From Microcebus murinus (taxonomy: Eukaryota; Chordata; Mammalia; Primates; Cheirogaleidae): 64,000 nt of DNA. This document shows positions 46,665 to 60,110 of this stretch, piece by piece (position 1 is the stretch's first letter; every line of letters begins with the position of its first letter). Location of the stretch: the NCBI RefSeq assembly GCF_040939455.1, contig NC_134104.1, forward strand, positions 142,636,501 through 142,700,500, read 5' to 3'. Below the pieces are notes generated by a model, which saw only the letters and a program-made list of their open reading frames with translations, had not been told where the DNA came from and made no database searches. Made by a program: the position numbers and the translations under genes.

Positions 46665-47115
46665 TGTATTAGCCAGGGTCCTCCAGAGAAACAGAATCAA
46701 TAGAATGTGTGTAGAGATGTAGATTATAAAGATTTATTATAAGGAATTGGGTTGCCTGATTAGGGAGGCTGCTGAATTCAAGATCTGCAGGGCAGGACCA
46801 TGGTGTGGAAGACCCAGGAAGGGCTGATGTTCCAGTGTGAAGTCCATCAGGCAAGAAGAGCAGATGTTACAGATGAAGAATCAGCAGGAGAATTCTCTCC
46901 TGATCTCCCGTCTGTCTTCTTATTCTATTCAAGCCTGCAACTAATTGGATGAGGCCCATCCACATTACAAAGAATAATCTGCTCTACGCTGGTCCACCGA
47001 TTTAAATGTTAATCTTAACTGAAAACAGTCAAATGGAAATACCAGGAATAATTTTTGGGAAACTATCCTGACATCCTGTGACCCAGCAAGCTGACACATA
47101 AAATCAACCATTAGA
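46665..47115 (-). repeat. LTR-like ancient repeat, antisense (tentative)
   Basis: TGTATTAGCCAGGGTCCTCCAGAGAAACAGAATC opens it, and AGCTGACACATAAAATCAACCATTAG closes it. In between lies GCCTGCAACTAATTGGATGAGGCCCATCCACATTACAAAG. This is a very common mammalian repeat, and the antisense AATAAATCTTTATAATC fits an LTR polyadenylation region. I cannot name the family with certainty. Confidence 0.55.
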
Positions 47116-48555
47116 ATGTGGTTAATTTATTTAATCAAATGAGCTGCTTAATTTGATTTAATCAAATTTTATGAGTGCAAATTTAGGTGATTTTTAAATA
47201 CATGGGAATTTACAGTAAGTCACCCCTCCTTCACCCATGATATACACTGATATTTTTTATCATGTAACTCTTCCTGCTAAGAATGGACAGACTTTTTTAA
47301 ACACAGCAACCCAGGCCCTCCCCCCCACTGTCAGCCAATTAGAGTTGATGTGTCACCAGAAATGTATTCTTTCTTTCTTATTTCTTTGCCTCTGATTGCC
47401 TGATATGAGATCATTGTCTGTCTCCTCCCATTTCTTTATTGCTCTGATGCGAAGCAGTGCATGACCCTTCACTGTACCCAGCATTCTCTAATAGGTCCTC
47501 CTTGTCATCGCCTCCTGCTTTAATTCCAGGAGTTAAAACCTGTCAAGATTCAATGCCTGCCTGACCATCCCACGCTATTTCTTAAGCCGATTTTCCCCTG
47601 ATTCTTGCTTTCAGTGAATTTTCAAAAAACCAAGAAATAGCAAAGTAAGGATGAGATATAGAAGTGGGAGGTACTATTGAGGCAAAAGGAATAAACAACG
47701 TTCAGACATCTCACAAAGCAGAACAGGTACAGAGAGGTCTAGCTGGGCATGTTATTTTTCAGTATTTACTTTTTAAGTTATTTGGTCAAGGTCAAAATAG
47801 TGGGAGAGATGTCAATTTTCTCCCTGCCTCTTGCACCACCACCCACCCACTTCCTCAGTTCAGTTTTATGAAGAAAAGTCTAGGTATGTCAGCACCAGGT
47901 GCATTTCAGATATGTCTGCAGCTGTGTTTTAATTTCTCATCCAACTAAAGTGGCCTGATTATTAGAATAAGTTCTGTCCAAATTCTGGAGTTAGGTTTTC
48001 TATCAGTGTTTTCTATCAGTCCTGGTGGTTTTCATCTGTATTAATATTTTCATATCAGAGAATTTGAGAAACAGTTTCTGAACTTGCAAATCAGGCACAA
48101 TTTTAACCAATGGCATATGTTTAAATGAATTCACATCATTGTTATCTTGAGATGTTATATGCACACTACAATCCATGAAGGCCAGTGACCTAACAAATTG
48201 AAGTGACTTGATAGACTTGCAGTTATTTCTTAATGCTCTATTGTAGATTTTACATTTGTAACAGTAACTAATTGCATCAAACATGAAATCTAATTAAGAC
48301 TTCATTGTACCATCTGTGTTCTTTGGTTAAAGGACACGTACTATTAAATGTGCTGAAAAGGAGGTATAGAAGGAGTTACTTAAAATTCATCTCCTTCCAT
48401 TCTCAAAGACTGGATGGTGGCAGAGTATAATAATCCATTGTTGTATCCAGCTTTAATAGCTCCTCAGAGTCATAGCTAATTTTCCTATTAGTTACAGTGT
48501 AGAGATTGCACTACCAAATTAAACCTCAAGACTTCAGCAATAAGGAAGGGAGAAG
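47116..48555. other. Unassigned DNA
   Basis: No gene or clear repeat. A C-rich run (CCCTCCCCCCCACTG) lies at about 47319. The frames at 47664-47948 (plus) and 48003-48284 (minus) have no motif. Confidence 0.4.
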
Positions 48556-48570
48556 CACACACACACAGAC

Positions 48571-48597
<27 letters not shown>
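48556..48597. repeat. (CA)n(GA)n compound microsatellite
   Basis: About 6 CA units, ACAGACAG, then about 13 GA units. Likely length-variable. Confidence 0.95.
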
Positions 48598-48603
<6 letters not shown>

Positions 48604-49780
48604 TAATCTTGGTAATGCACAAGCACAACAGTTTTCTGTGGATAACTGAAACAGAAAATTTCTGTTTCTTCTCTCACCTCATTTAATGAAAATGAGAAGT
48701 ATTTTGTTTGTTGTACTGGAAAATTTTAGTATTTCCTCTGCCTGAAAATGGACCAACCTCTCAATAATTGTTATCTCTTGGTGTTACATGTGCAAAAGTT
48801 AGCAAATAGAAAAGGAAGGAAATTAAGATAGCATGTTATTGGACTGAAATCTGCATATCTGTGAAAAAAAATTGACTACCATCCTTCAGAGCACACTAGC
48901 ATGCCCTGTATTTAGTTTATTCCTCCTCTAAAAGCCACGTATCTACAAGGAAATTATTGCTTTTGAGTGTTTGTTGAGATACAGTTGCACAGGAAATTTT
49001 CAGAATCTCCTAGTCTTTCTGAAAAGCTAAAAAATATTGACATCTCTCTTTTGTTGCCCTTTGCATGTCTTACGCAAAAAAATGTCCTGAGTGGCCTCCA
49101 GTTTATTTATATATCAACAGCTGCAGTCATCAAGATGCAATAAAACCATCTCTTCGTTTTTCCTGCACCTGTTGTTAAAGGGAAATCTGAGACTACTGTG
49201 CAGGGTCTGTGTGGTCCTAAGTGACAGTGGCACACTGAGGTAGTAGAACTCTGGCAGAAGAGATACATTTTCAGGGCGGCAGGGCCAGAAGTAGAGCCAT
49301 CAGTGGTGGAGTGTCCCCTCCCTTGGTCTTGTGTTAAACTGACCTTCTTATTCCCACATAGGTAGTCATTAATTTCCAGGTGTAAAACACAGGAAAACTA
49401 TGATGCAGCAAAATCTGCTTTTCCCTTGTTTATGGAGCTGTGTACCCTGTTGCAGAAGACCCAGAAGTGCACAACAGACCCTTGACAAATACCAGCGACT
49501 AGTGAGCAGCAGGAATTTGAGTCTCTGAGTTGATCCAGGACAACTGCAACCCATGTTTTTAAAACGCAGTTGTTCCAATTAAGTATCAAACAGACTCAAT
49601 GATGATCATGGTATTTATAATAGCCATATCTGATAGGCAGAGCAGGAATTGTGTCGTGACACTAGCAGATACTTAGGTTCATGGTTGTTGAGTAATTTGC
49701 TCAAGATCACATACTATGTAGCTGATCCAAGATGAGCATCCAGTTGTTAAAGCAACTCTGAGACCCGTGGATATCCACAC
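48598..49780. other. Unassigned, repeat-poor DNA
   Basis: No gene. About 49040-49190 is repeat-free and holds TTGCATGTCTTACGC, an E-box CAGCTG and TTTATTTATATATC. It may be conserved noncoding DNA, on weak grounds. Confidence 0.35.
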
Positions 49781-49895
49781 ATCCCTGATTTGAATTCTGG
49801 CTTTACAATTAGTTTTCTCTCTGAAACCCAGTGTTCTTGTCTGTGCATGGTTTGATATGGGGATCAAATGTAATAACTTCTATCTCACAAAAACA
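49781..49895 (+). repeat. MIR relic, sense
   Basis: CCCTGATTTGAATTCTGGCTTTACAATTAG ... TGATATGGGGATCAAATGTAATAACTTCTATCTCACA follows the MIR core (GGGTTCGAATCCCGGCTCTGCCACTTAC ... ATGGGGATAATAATAGTACCTACCTCA). Confidence 0.65.
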
Positions 49896-50640
49896 ATAGC
49901 AACAAAAACCATGAATGGCATATATAGAATTACACCTGTCACATGGCAGGTTACCTGCACAAGCTGTTTCCCACCATCTCTGCCAGTGAGCATGCGTGCA
50001 TACCTGAAGAAAGTTTAAAGTGACTGTAGGGTTTCAGTTCTCCTCTAGAGCAGATGTTTCTGCTCAGAGACCTCCCAGGACAGTGAAAGCTGGGCTCTGG
50101 GTCTGGGAACAGTCAGTCTGCCCTGAAGGTAATACAGCCTTTGATATAAGGTACTCAGTGGGAGATGCTCCCTACCTACCTGACCGCCACCTCCTCCCTC
50201 TCCCCAGGAAGCTGAAGTACAGCAGGAGGGCAAGGAACATCAGTGGTCATTTGAAGCCATCCTCATGGGACCAAATGAGGAATATTTGATTCTGCAAAGA
50301 AACCTTCATGCTTTTTCCATTTGTTATTTTTGGAAGAGAGTATTGTAAATCTTTTAATGATATGTGACCTTAAGGCTTGAAGAAAGCTCTAAAAATAATA
50401 TTCCACAGTAGACCCCTATGCCCAAACACACATTAAGATGCTGAAGCTCCCTTATGGTTGAAAAGTAAATTCTATGACTGTAGTGTCTGAGTTCTCTTTT
50501 ACCAACATTCAGCAGAAATCATACTTTATTGATAAGCTGGGCTTCAGGCAGGACTTGAGAAACCTTAGAAGTCCAAGCATCTTTAGAAATTCCATATTTC
50601 TATTGCTTTTATGTATAAAGTAAACTTATGATAACATTGA
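49896..50640. other. Unassigned DNA
   Basis: No gene or clear repeat. Slightly GC-richer at 50040-50290; both strands have short open frames there without motifs. Confidence 0.4.
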
Positions 50641-51010
50641 TTATATTTAAATCTACTGGGCTCTTGTTATTTGCCATGCACCATACCAAGACTTGACAAA
50701 CAATAACACTCCAGGTGGATAATATCACTACTTCTATTTTACAGGAAAAAACCCAAAAAGCATATGGTAATACCCATGGCAGTCATATATTGACTTACTA
50801 TATGCTATCATGCACTATCATTTATGTATCTATGTATCTGCCTATGAGAAAAGAATTTTTATTTTATTCTCATTTCCACATCAGTGTATAAAGGTAAGGA
50901 GAGGATAAGTAATTCGCTCAAATTCTCACAGTAATAAATGCAGTGCAACAGACTAGAACACAGGAAATCCAGTTCAGACCCCATTTTCTTAATTACTATG
51001 ATACAGTGCC
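50641..51010 (-). repeat. Two MIR-type relics, antisense
   Basis: The first (about 50645-50765) has GGGCTCTTGTTATTTGCCATGCACC ... TACTTCTATTTTACAGG. The second (about 50850-51010) has TTTATTCTCATTTCCACATCAG ... GATAAGTAATTCGCTCAAATTCTCACAGTAATAAATGC ... CACAGGAAATCCAGTTCAGACCCC. Both match MIR antisense (CCCATTTTACAGATGAGG ... CTTGCCCAAGGTCACACAGC). Confidence 0.55.
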
Positions 51011-51589
51011 TCTTAAGTACTTATAAAACATTTGTTTAAAAAAAGGATAAATGAATAGATTGCTGGACATTCCCATGATGATGTAGCAAATAAAGAATGG
51101 AGCAGAAACTCCTGCTCTGAACAATTATCCTGTAATGCTTTTCACTTGTTCTAAAATAATTTCATTGGTATGAATGTTTCCTTAAAAAGCAAAATACTAA
51201 GTTTTCTGCATAGATCAGTAATGTAGTAAGAATTAATTGCACGATGCGTGTAGCCTCCTGGATAATGTAGATGTATCTTACATGGTGTTCCGTCCAGGAA
51301 TTAGACAAAATATTTAAAATGTATTATATAAAAATGAATGAGGAAAAACCCAACAAGTTTATTAACAAATTCCCTCATGAACAGAAGGAAAAGACCACCT
51401 GGTTTAACATCACTAATTTTAATATTTGAATTCATCAGAAGAAGTGTTAATTTAAATGTATTCTATAGGGATTTCCTGCAATGGTAGATTCTCTGTAGTA
51501 AGAAAACGTAATCTTTTATTACTTATAATTCTCATTTTGCAGGTAATGTCTGGTTCATTAAAACTTGTAATTCTTTCAGAATTTCACTT
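51011..51589. other. Unassigned DNA
   Basis: No gene or clear repeat. Confidence 0.4.
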
Positions 51590-53370
51590 TTATATAGATG
51601 TTATTTTTAGAGCAGTTTTAAGTTCACAGCAAAATTGATCAGAAGGTATACAGCTTTCCCATACAGCTCCTATCCATATACATGTATAGCCTCTTCCATG
51701 ACCAGCATCTCTTGTTAGAGTGGTATATTACAATTGATGAGCCTACATTGACAGGTTAGTGTCACCCAAAGCCCATAGTTTATATTAGGGTTCATTTGTC
51801 ATGTTGTACATTTTATGAGTTTGGAAAAATATATGACAACATGTACCCACCATTACAATATCATGCAGAGTACTTTTACTGCTTTAAAAATCCTCTGTGC
51901 TATACCTATTCATCCTTCTCTGCATCCAACTCCTGGCAATCATTGATTCTTTTATTGTCTCCATAGTTTTGCCTTTTTTCAAAATGTCATATCATTGAAA
52001 TCATATAGTAAGTCGCCTTCTTTCACTTAGTAATATGCATGTAAGTGTCCTCCGTGTCTTTTCATGACTTGATAGTGTATTTCTTTTTTGCAGTGAATAA
52101 CATTCTGTTGTCTGGATATACCACAGTTTACTTATTCATTCAGCTACTAAAGGACATCTTAGTTGCTTCTAAGTCTGACATTATGAATAAGGTTGTAATG
52201 AACATCCATGTGCATGTTTTTGTGTGGACATACCTTTTCAACTCCTTTGAGTAAATACCAAGGAGTGTGATTGCTGAATCATATGATAAGAATACGTTTA
52301 GCTTTCTAAAAAAAGCGAATCTGTCTTCCAAGGTGGCTGTACCACTTTGCATTCCCACCAGCAATGAATGAGAGCTCCTGTTGTTCCACATCCTTGCCAG
52401 CATTTGATGTTACCAGTATTCTGGATTTAGGCCACACTAATGGGTGCATAGTGACCTCTCATATTTGTTTTAATTTATATTTCCCCAATGTCTTATGAGG
52501 CTGGAAATCTTTTCATATGCTTAGTTGCTATATGTATATCATATTTGGTAAGGTGTCTTTTAAAATGTTTGGCCCATTTTTAATGGTGTCATTTTCTTAC
52601 TGTTGAGTTTTAAGACTTTTTTACATGTATATATTTTGGATAACAGTCCTTTATCAGATGTCTTTTTCAAATACTGCTTTATTTATTTATTTATTTTACC
52701 ATACTGTGGCTTCTTTTTTCTTTTTGTTCTCTTTGCATTATCTTTCACAGAACAGAAATTTTGAATTTTAATAAATGCAGCTTATCAATTCTTTCTTTCA
52801 TTGTTCATGCCCTTGATGTATCCAAAATGTCATAGTCAAATCCTAGGTTACGTAAATTTTCCCTTCTGTTATCTTCTAGGAGTTTTATAGTTTTATGTTT
52901 TGAAAAAAACTGCTGTTAGATAAATTAAGAATAAGAAAAATAAAGGTTTTATTTTTATCATCACTCATTTGTTCCCCAGTACTCTTCCTTTTTCTACGTA
53001 GATTGAGTTTCTGCCCTATGTCATTTTCCTTCTCTCTAAAGAACTTCTTTTAACCTGTCTTTCAAGGCTGGTCTACCCACGACAAATTCAATTTTTGTTT
53101 ATCTGAGAAATTCTTTAATCTGTCTTCACTTTTGAAAGATAATTTCACATGATACAAATTTCTATTATTAGGTTGGTAGGGTTTTTCTCTCTCAACACTT
53201 TAAATACTTTACTCCACCCTCTTCTTGCTTGCATGGCTTCTGAAAAGAAGTCAGATGTAATTCTTACCTTTGCTCCTCAATAGGTAAAGCATTTTTCCTC
53301 TGGACTTTTTTTTAGAATTTTTTTTCTTTTTCTTTGACTTTATGTAGTTTGAAAATGACATGTATCTTAA
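51590..53370 (-). repeat. Old L1, antisense, with large internal deletion
   Basis: L1ME-type 3' UTR (CAGTTTTAAGTTCACAGCAAAATTG, ATACAGCTTTCCCATACA) is followed by the ORF2 C-terminus (TCTGTCTTCCAAGGTGGCTGTACC, CCATTTTTAATGGTGTC) up to AGGAGTTTTATAGTTTTATGTTTTG near 52901. It then jumps to ORF1/5' UTR sequence (CTGTTAGATAAATTAAGAATAAG, AAGAACTTCTTTTAACCTGTC, CTTGCTTGCATGGCTTCTGAAAAG). About 3 kb of ORF2 is missing. All frames are broken. Confidence 0.83.
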
Positions 53371-54318
53371 GAAAAGTGCCTATGAACACTATTTTTGCAA
53401 AGTATATTAAAGTATAAAAAAAACCCGTGCTATTTCTTTTATAAGTAAAAGCAATAGTTAGGTATAAATTCAATAAATGGTTATCCAAATATTGTTGCTT
53501 AAATTTTATTTTCATTGAAACACTTGAAAAAAATCTTATTTCTCAGATTATTCTAGTCTCAGTTTAATGTATTTAGAATGACAATTTCATTATAATGCTT
53601 ATCTATATATACAATTAAGCTGATGAGAAAAAGATACATAGAGACATAACAGAATATTCTTTTGAAAGAAATATTTTGTAATTAATCAATATATGCCATT
53701 AATACATTTTAAAAGGAAATAGATACTATTTTAATTTATATTTAAGAACATGTAAAATTTGAAGAGCGCTTATTATCCAAAGACAATTTTAAGTTTAAAA
53801 AAGCACTTACGTGTTCACCCTTTAGTTTTCAACGAAAGCATACTGAATCAAACAAAACACATACCCTTGTGAAACACTCCTACTCTTGAAAAAGAACAAC
53901 AAATATATGCAACTTTGACTTCAAATATTACCAACATATTCTCACTTCACTTTTTCTTGATGCTGCTTAGAAATTTATATTGGTTAACTATTACCCTCTT
54001 TTTAAAAGGTAACTACCCGACAGATGTTTAAGATAAGTGTCCTCCTTGGTGTGGTTTAACTGCTGGGTTTTAATAGTTAGCTGAAATTCCTGATGTGAAA
54101 AATTGGCACTCCTAGGGGAAGAGGAAGGATCAAGTGTAGACAGGGCTGTTGTAGTATGCAACTCTTCAGGAAATCCAGTCCTGGCTGTGACATGGGGTGG
54201 CCACGTAGCCAGACAATAACTGTGAGACACTACCCTGGTGTTGTTACTCCACAACTACTCACTCTATTAATGAGTTACCAAATAAGCATTTGCTTCTCTA
54301 TGAGGGAATGTTAAAGAC
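53371..54318. other. Unassigned AT-rich DNA
   Basis: No gene or clear repeat. Confidence 0.4.
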
Positions 54319-54680
<362 letters not shown>

Positions 54681-55312
54681 TTATTGATTCTCCAACTTCC
54701 CTTCTATCCGTCACATATCCACCAGAAGCTTAAACATTTCTCTCTAAAGAAACTGACTCTGAGAGATGTTGAGAGTGAAAGTGGGCAAGGAGTTTTAGTT
54801 GCTCAGAGCCTGAGCTCAAACACAGCCTCGGCAGTTCAGTTGTAAGCCAGGTGTGGAAAGTTAGTTTTCCAAACTTTAGTGGGTACAAGTTGTTACTGGG
54901 AGCGTAAGAGTGGCTATTGGAGCTAAAGCTATTGAAATGCACAAACAGAGCTGGTGGAGTCCAGTCAGAGTGAGGTTAATGAGGGAATTCCACCCAAAAC
55001 ACGGTAAGAAAGAACTGAAGCAGTGTTTAAACTCCAGCAATCAGTTTGACAGGAATGAGGTTGAAGTCAAACTCTAGCCAGTTGCCTGGGATATCTGCCT
55101 GGATTGCCAACTGAAGGCTGCTTAGATGAACATTTTGGTTTTTCCACATAGAATCATATGGAGTGAAGGATAAGTCACAGCTCTTCTATGCACCAGCAAG
55201 GTATAGTTCATGAGTTTTAAACCAGATCACTGCTGGTTTTAGTAAGGGGGAACTATGCTTAATATTGGAGACCAATTGATGTCCAGTGGGTAGCTATGCA
55301 TTCATTAAAAAT
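54681..55312. other. Unassigned DNA
   Basis: No gene or clear repeat. Confidence 0.4.
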
Positions 55313-55436
55313 AGAGCCAGGCATGGTGGCACACAACTGTAGTCCCAGCTACTCAGGAGGCTTAGATGGAGGATCATTTGAGCCTGAGAGTCCTAGGCTA
55401 GCCAATATAGCAAGACTCCATCTTCAAAAAAAGCAA
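55313..55436 (+). repeat. Alu monomer (FLAM-like), sense
   Basis: GAGCCAGGCATGGTGGCACACAACTGTAGTCCCAGCTACTCAGGAGG ... AGCAAGACTCCATCTTC plus a short A-rich tail. Only one arm is present, so this is a free left monomer or a broken Alu. Confidence 0.82.
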
Positions 55437-55693
55437 AGTTGTACTGAAATTTCCACTGTGGAAAGAGTTGACACCACCCCTTTTACACTGCCAAAGTCTC
55501 TACATATATCCTTTGTCTACAGGTCTCTCATTGTCTATGTCTTGACTTCTTCCCAAATTCCTTTATAGAACTTTTCTTGAGAGGTTTCAAAAAATCTGTA
55601 ATATCCACCTACTTCCAATATTGCAATCAAGGTCTTCCAGTGCTCCAAGTTCACTGAGATATTAGGTCTCATACAGTTGTAAGGCTTTACTTA
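55437..55693. other. Unassigned DNA
   Basis: No gene or clear repeat. Confidence 0.4.
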
Positions 55694-55877
55694 CAGTGAC
55701 TTACAAACTTTAGAGGGTATAAAATTCATCTGGAGGGCATGTTAAAACACAGATTGCTGGGCCGTGCTCCCCAAATCCCTTATTCAGTAAGTTTAAGATT
55801 GGGCTTGAGAGTTTGTTCATTTATCAAGTTCCTAAGTGATGTTGATGTGGCTGATCCAGGGACTAGAATCTGAGAAG
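55694..55877 (-). repeat. MER5A-type hAT-Charlie MITE, antisense
   Basis: CAGTGACTTACAAACTTTAG at the left, CATCTGGAGGGCATGTTAAAACACAGATTGCTGGGCC in the middle and AAGTTCCTAAGTGATGTTGATG later follow MER5A in antisense. It has no coding capacity. It is an ancient DNA transposon relic shared across placental mammals. Confidence 0.88.
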
Positions 55878-56559
55878 AAATGATTAAAAAGACCTTTGCT
55901 TATTATAGTCTGTAACAGCATGTACACTTCTTTATATCTGTATGTATGAATAAGAGTCTGGCTGTGTGTAACATGTATCTAAACCCATATAGCAAAAATG
56001 CTATTGATTACAGAATGGTAACCATTTTATTCAGCAGAGTAGAAAATTGGGAGAATGATTAGGTCACCAACAAAATTTATACAATTATGCTTTTTGTTTT
56101 CTTATTTTTTGGCCAAGCATATTTATTGAATCTCCAGTTAGCACATCCTGAGTAGCAACATACAAAAATCCCTTGAAATACAGGGTGATTGTTTGAACTC
56201 AAAGAGCAAAAGACCAAATCAACAGTGGCTAACCTAATGATCTTATATCATTGATTCCTATCCAGTAGGGCCCATCTGAAATATCAGGGAAGGTTTTACA
56301 AAGTATACATATCCAAACCCTACCACAAAGCTTTTGAAAGTAGAACTTAAAGAGTCAATGAGTTAAAAATGCCATAGAAAATAATTGAGAAAACTGAATA
56401 ATGAGTGTAAGTTTCTCTAGCTTACTAAATTTATTTGCTTTTGTCCAGACTGTTATTAACTACATAAGAATCAACCCCCCCTGCCCTCCTGTTAATGAGA
56501 AGTTCTTATTGTTATCCTGTATGTGTGTCAAATGCCTATGGGTGCATTATGATACACCC
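55878..56559. other. Unassigned DNA
   Basis: No gene or clear repeat. Confidence 0.4.
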
Positions 56560-57030
56560 CCTTAACTCAGTTTTCATTTCAAGCACAACTGCAGGGTGCT
56601 GTTCTTTGCAAGTTCAGACTCACCTTGCACTGTCAGACTACACCAGCAAGGGCCTTCTGTAGTGTTGCTGTGCTCACAGGGCCCATGCTTGCATGCTCAC
56701 TATGAAAGTGCAAGCAAGTTAATACCCAAGAGACAACCCTCAACTGATGGGCAATGGAGGCAGTGGATAAATGCCCAGCTGGCTATCCATCTCCAGGTAG
56801 GCAATTCTGGAAGGTATTCCACCTGCTCCTCAGGGGATCTCAGTGGAAGGAAGTCCTTGTTCTCAGGCAGGACATTGATAACAAATTTTTATGTGGCTTT
56901 TATTCCTTTGCTTTTTCATTCTGTCTATTCCCTCATTCCTACTTCTTGGGATCACCTCCCAAATCAACCTCCAGTACTCAAGTTTCTTTCTCAGGCTCTG
57001 TTTGTAGGGAATCAAAAACTAAAATAACAT
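56560..57030 (+). repeat. LTR-like ancient repeat, sense (tentative)
   Basis: CCCAGCTGGCTATCCATCTCCAGGTAGGCAATTCTGG, CAGGGGATCTCAGTGGAAGGAAGTCCTTGTTCTCAGGCAGGACATTGATAAC and TTTCTCAGGCTCTGTTTGTAGGGAATC resemble a known LTR-type repeat 3' half. It explains the 143-codon open frame at 56596-57027, the longest in the window, which shows no motif. Confidence 0.45.
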
Positions 57031-58174
57031 TCTGTGGCTTATAAAATTGGTAAAATGTTACTAACAAAATGCAGTTTTCTAGTCAATTTTTTTCTTTCAA
57101 AAAGATGGTGTGCATAAAGTAAAAGTCATACAAATATGTATAAATATTCATAGTTACTTCCTTAAGGATTGATGATTTTTAATTAAAAATCATGGATGTC
57201 ACCAAAAGGAACAAAATAAAAGTTAATTGATACTGAAATTTGCTCTTACCTCTTACTTGAAAAGGAATATGAGCAAATAACTGGTCTCAAAACAACAGTT
57301 AACAAAGCTCTAAAACTTCTAAAATATTAGCTATCACAAACGAAGCACAGCAAAAGAAATCAGACATTACCTTTTTGCTGCTGCTTTCTGCCACTTTCCT
57401 TCCGTACCTGTCTTGTATCTGCTGAGTAGATAATAAAGACCTGTGTTACTCATCTAAGTGTACAAAGCTTATGGTGAGAATGACCATTTAAAGGGAAGCA
57501 ACTAGTACTAATGTATGTAGTTGGTGTAAACTTTGGATTGGATCACAGTGTCCTCAGATTATTCTAAATTGCAAGCCAACGACTTTCTTTGTTAAGTTTC
57601 TTTACTCTTATGTAGTTTACTTGAACAAATTATTAATATAATCAACATATAGAATGACTGGATTTGAAGGGAAACTTGTAGTATGCTGGATATTAAGAGC
57701 AAATTCATAGGAGGATAGACAATTAACAAATCACCATACGTGTTTGAACATCAGGGCTTGTTTTGAAAAACAAAGGGTCAACAGTGAATATTCACTTTTT
57801 TATAAAGCTTGTCTCTTTAATTTACTGATAGGCAAAATAAATCACTCATAGATATAACATATGAGACTGGTCTGCCCTTAGACATCATCCATTCCAGACA
57901 CTCCAAATAGAGCTATTCTCACATTTCAACCCAATTGATTAATAATGGCTCCCAGATTAGTCTTGTTCAGAATGATTCTGGGCTTTGTATTTCCATATCT
58001 AGAAGAGGTCATTAATTCTTACAATGTTGGGACCTACATTTTTAAGAAATTATTAACATTTTTAACTTTAAAAAATTTAAAAATAACTGGGTTAGAACTC
58101 AATCTAATGGCTCTGAAATTTCTGAATATAGCTTATCTAGGATACATTTTCAAATTGAGCTATTACAAATATAG
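57031..58174. other. Unassigned DNA
   Basis: No gene or clear repeat. Confidence 0.4.
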
Positions 58175-58470
58175 CATAAAGTATATAAAGTATATTAATT
58201 TTAAGTATACAGCTTGATGAATTTTTGCATAAGTAAATGCCTGTGTAACCATCACCAGTATATGTTTTACATGTAACATCATGTAAAACTCTTCCAGCAC
58301 CCCAGAAGTTTCCTTTGGACCTTTTCCCAATCAATAACCCAGAGGCAACCACCATTTTGACTTCTATCACCATTAATTAGTTAGTATGCTCTTGAACTAC
58401 ATGGAAATGAAATCATATGAATCATAGTATGTGCTTGGAGATCTTTCTATCAACATAGGTTTATTATTTG
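58175..58470 (-). repeat. Old L1 3' UTR-type relic, antisense
   Basis: TTTTAAGTATACAGCTTGATGAATTTTTGC, GTAACCATCACCAGTATATG, AACCCAGAGGCAACCACCATTTTGACTTCTATCACCATTAATTAG match an L1ME-type 3' UTR in antisense. Confidence 0.7.
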
Positions 58471-59555
58471 TGTCTGTACTAGTAACTAATTACTCAAAGT
58501 AAGTTGATTGAGATTCCCCAATCTTAGGAATGGAAGAAGTATTATAATGTACAAAATAGATTATTATGGAGAAAAAGTTATATTAGATACAATGCAAGAC
58601 TCTAATAATGCTATTGCAATCCCTCTTGCAAGAGGGATAAAGCAGCACCTGCACCTTGAAAAGGATTTCTCGAGAACTAATTACTCTGAAAAAAACTCTC
58701 TGTGAGTAACTAGAAATGTTAAATAAAATATAACAAACAGCCTTTTAAATGCACAAATGACCTCAGAAGCCTCCAAAGAAAATTGCCAAGGACAAGAAAG
58801 GAATAAAAATATCCCTTAAAATAGGAAATTAATTTTATATTTTACTTTTGCAGCATCCTTGCCATCAGGATATAAGAGGAAACCGTGTTCCACAAACAGG
58901 GAATAGAGATGGAAAAATCTTTCCATTCAGAGTATGGCACTGGAATGAGACTGCCTCTTGAAGCAGGATATGTCAAAATGGCCTATCTGCACTAAAAGTG
59001 CAGACTAGAAAAAAAATTTTTCAGCTGGCACAGAGAGATGACAATGAACAGTGTTCTGATCTAAGTGGGCTCTAAGCAGACAAAAATAAAAACTACTTAG
59101 AGTCTGCATATGTGGCACCCACCTTGCCTGGGTTTGGGATTCCAATTTAAACAAAATGTATGATCTAGAAACTCCTACCAAAAAAACTAACATAAAAATG
59201 GCCATCCTTCTGGGGCACTTGCTAAAGGCAACTATACTTTCCTGTAGAAGAGTCAATCTTTTACCTAGGAACTATAAGATCCTCATGGTTAAAGCCCATC
59301 CAAATATGGGTTCCATGCCCAAATTACATTTACAAGATAAATGAATGAAGGTCAAGATATATATATATATAATAATTAATTCATGTGATTTTGATTATTA
59401 AACAATTTGTTAAAATATGATGAAAAGATTAAAACCACATCTATTAACAAATGAATAAAATATCATTAGAATATCATAAGAATAAGAAAAAAATCACAAA
59501 ATTCTATAATTAAATATATATATATACATGCATGTAAACATATGTGTATATTTAA
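58471..59555. other. Mostly unassigned; possible HAL1/L1 5' part
   Basis: No gene. A (TA)n run lies at 59353-59372 and another at 59513-59526. The part after 58700 may belong to the same old element as the next entry, but I cannot show it. Confidence 0.35.
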
Positions 59556-60110
59556 AGGTTTGTAGATGATTTTATAAATGTATAAAATCATTGGTGATTG
59601 GTGGAGATACATTTAAGACAATTATCCAGAAAGGAACACAGAAAAAAATTTTAAATAGAAAAACATGAAAGAATTTAAGAAAAAGGGAGAGGAGGACATA
59701 ATAATAAAACTTAATATGCATTTAATGAGTTTTCCATGATTAGAATATAGAGAATGGCAGTTAAAGAGGACCCAAATAGAATAAGGCACACACTACTCTA
59801 GAATTGATGAAAAGTGTAATTTCTTAGATTTACAAAGCATAATGGCTCTCAATCACAGCAAATAAAAAGAAATCCACTCCTAGTGGGAAAAGTATAGAAT
59901 ACTAAAGAAAATGAAAACTTTAAAGGCAGGAAGTACATAAATGAGATTATAGAAATGAGACAGAAGATTTCTCAAAAGCAAAAATAAAAGTTGAAGACTC
60001 AGAAAAACCTCTACAATTATGAAGAAAAAAATCATCAATCTAGAACTTTATGTCCAGTAACATTATTATTATAGAATAAATACCAAATAAAGATATAAAC
60101 AAAGTGCACC
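59556..60110 (+). repeat. HAL1/L1 ORF1-type relic, sense
   Basis: AAGGCACACACTACTCTAGAATTG, ACTTTAAAGGCAGGAAG and AATCATCAATCTAGAACTTTATGTCCAGTAAC fit the end of an old L1/HAL1 unit in sense (family text: ...CCAACCTAGAATTCTATACCCAGCAAA...). All frames are broken. Confidence 0.55.

Noticed and set aside
56596..57027. 143-codon open frame, the longest in the window
   Set aside because: It falls inside an LTR-like ancient repeat. It shows no domain, and an overlapping second frame (56754-57044) is also open.
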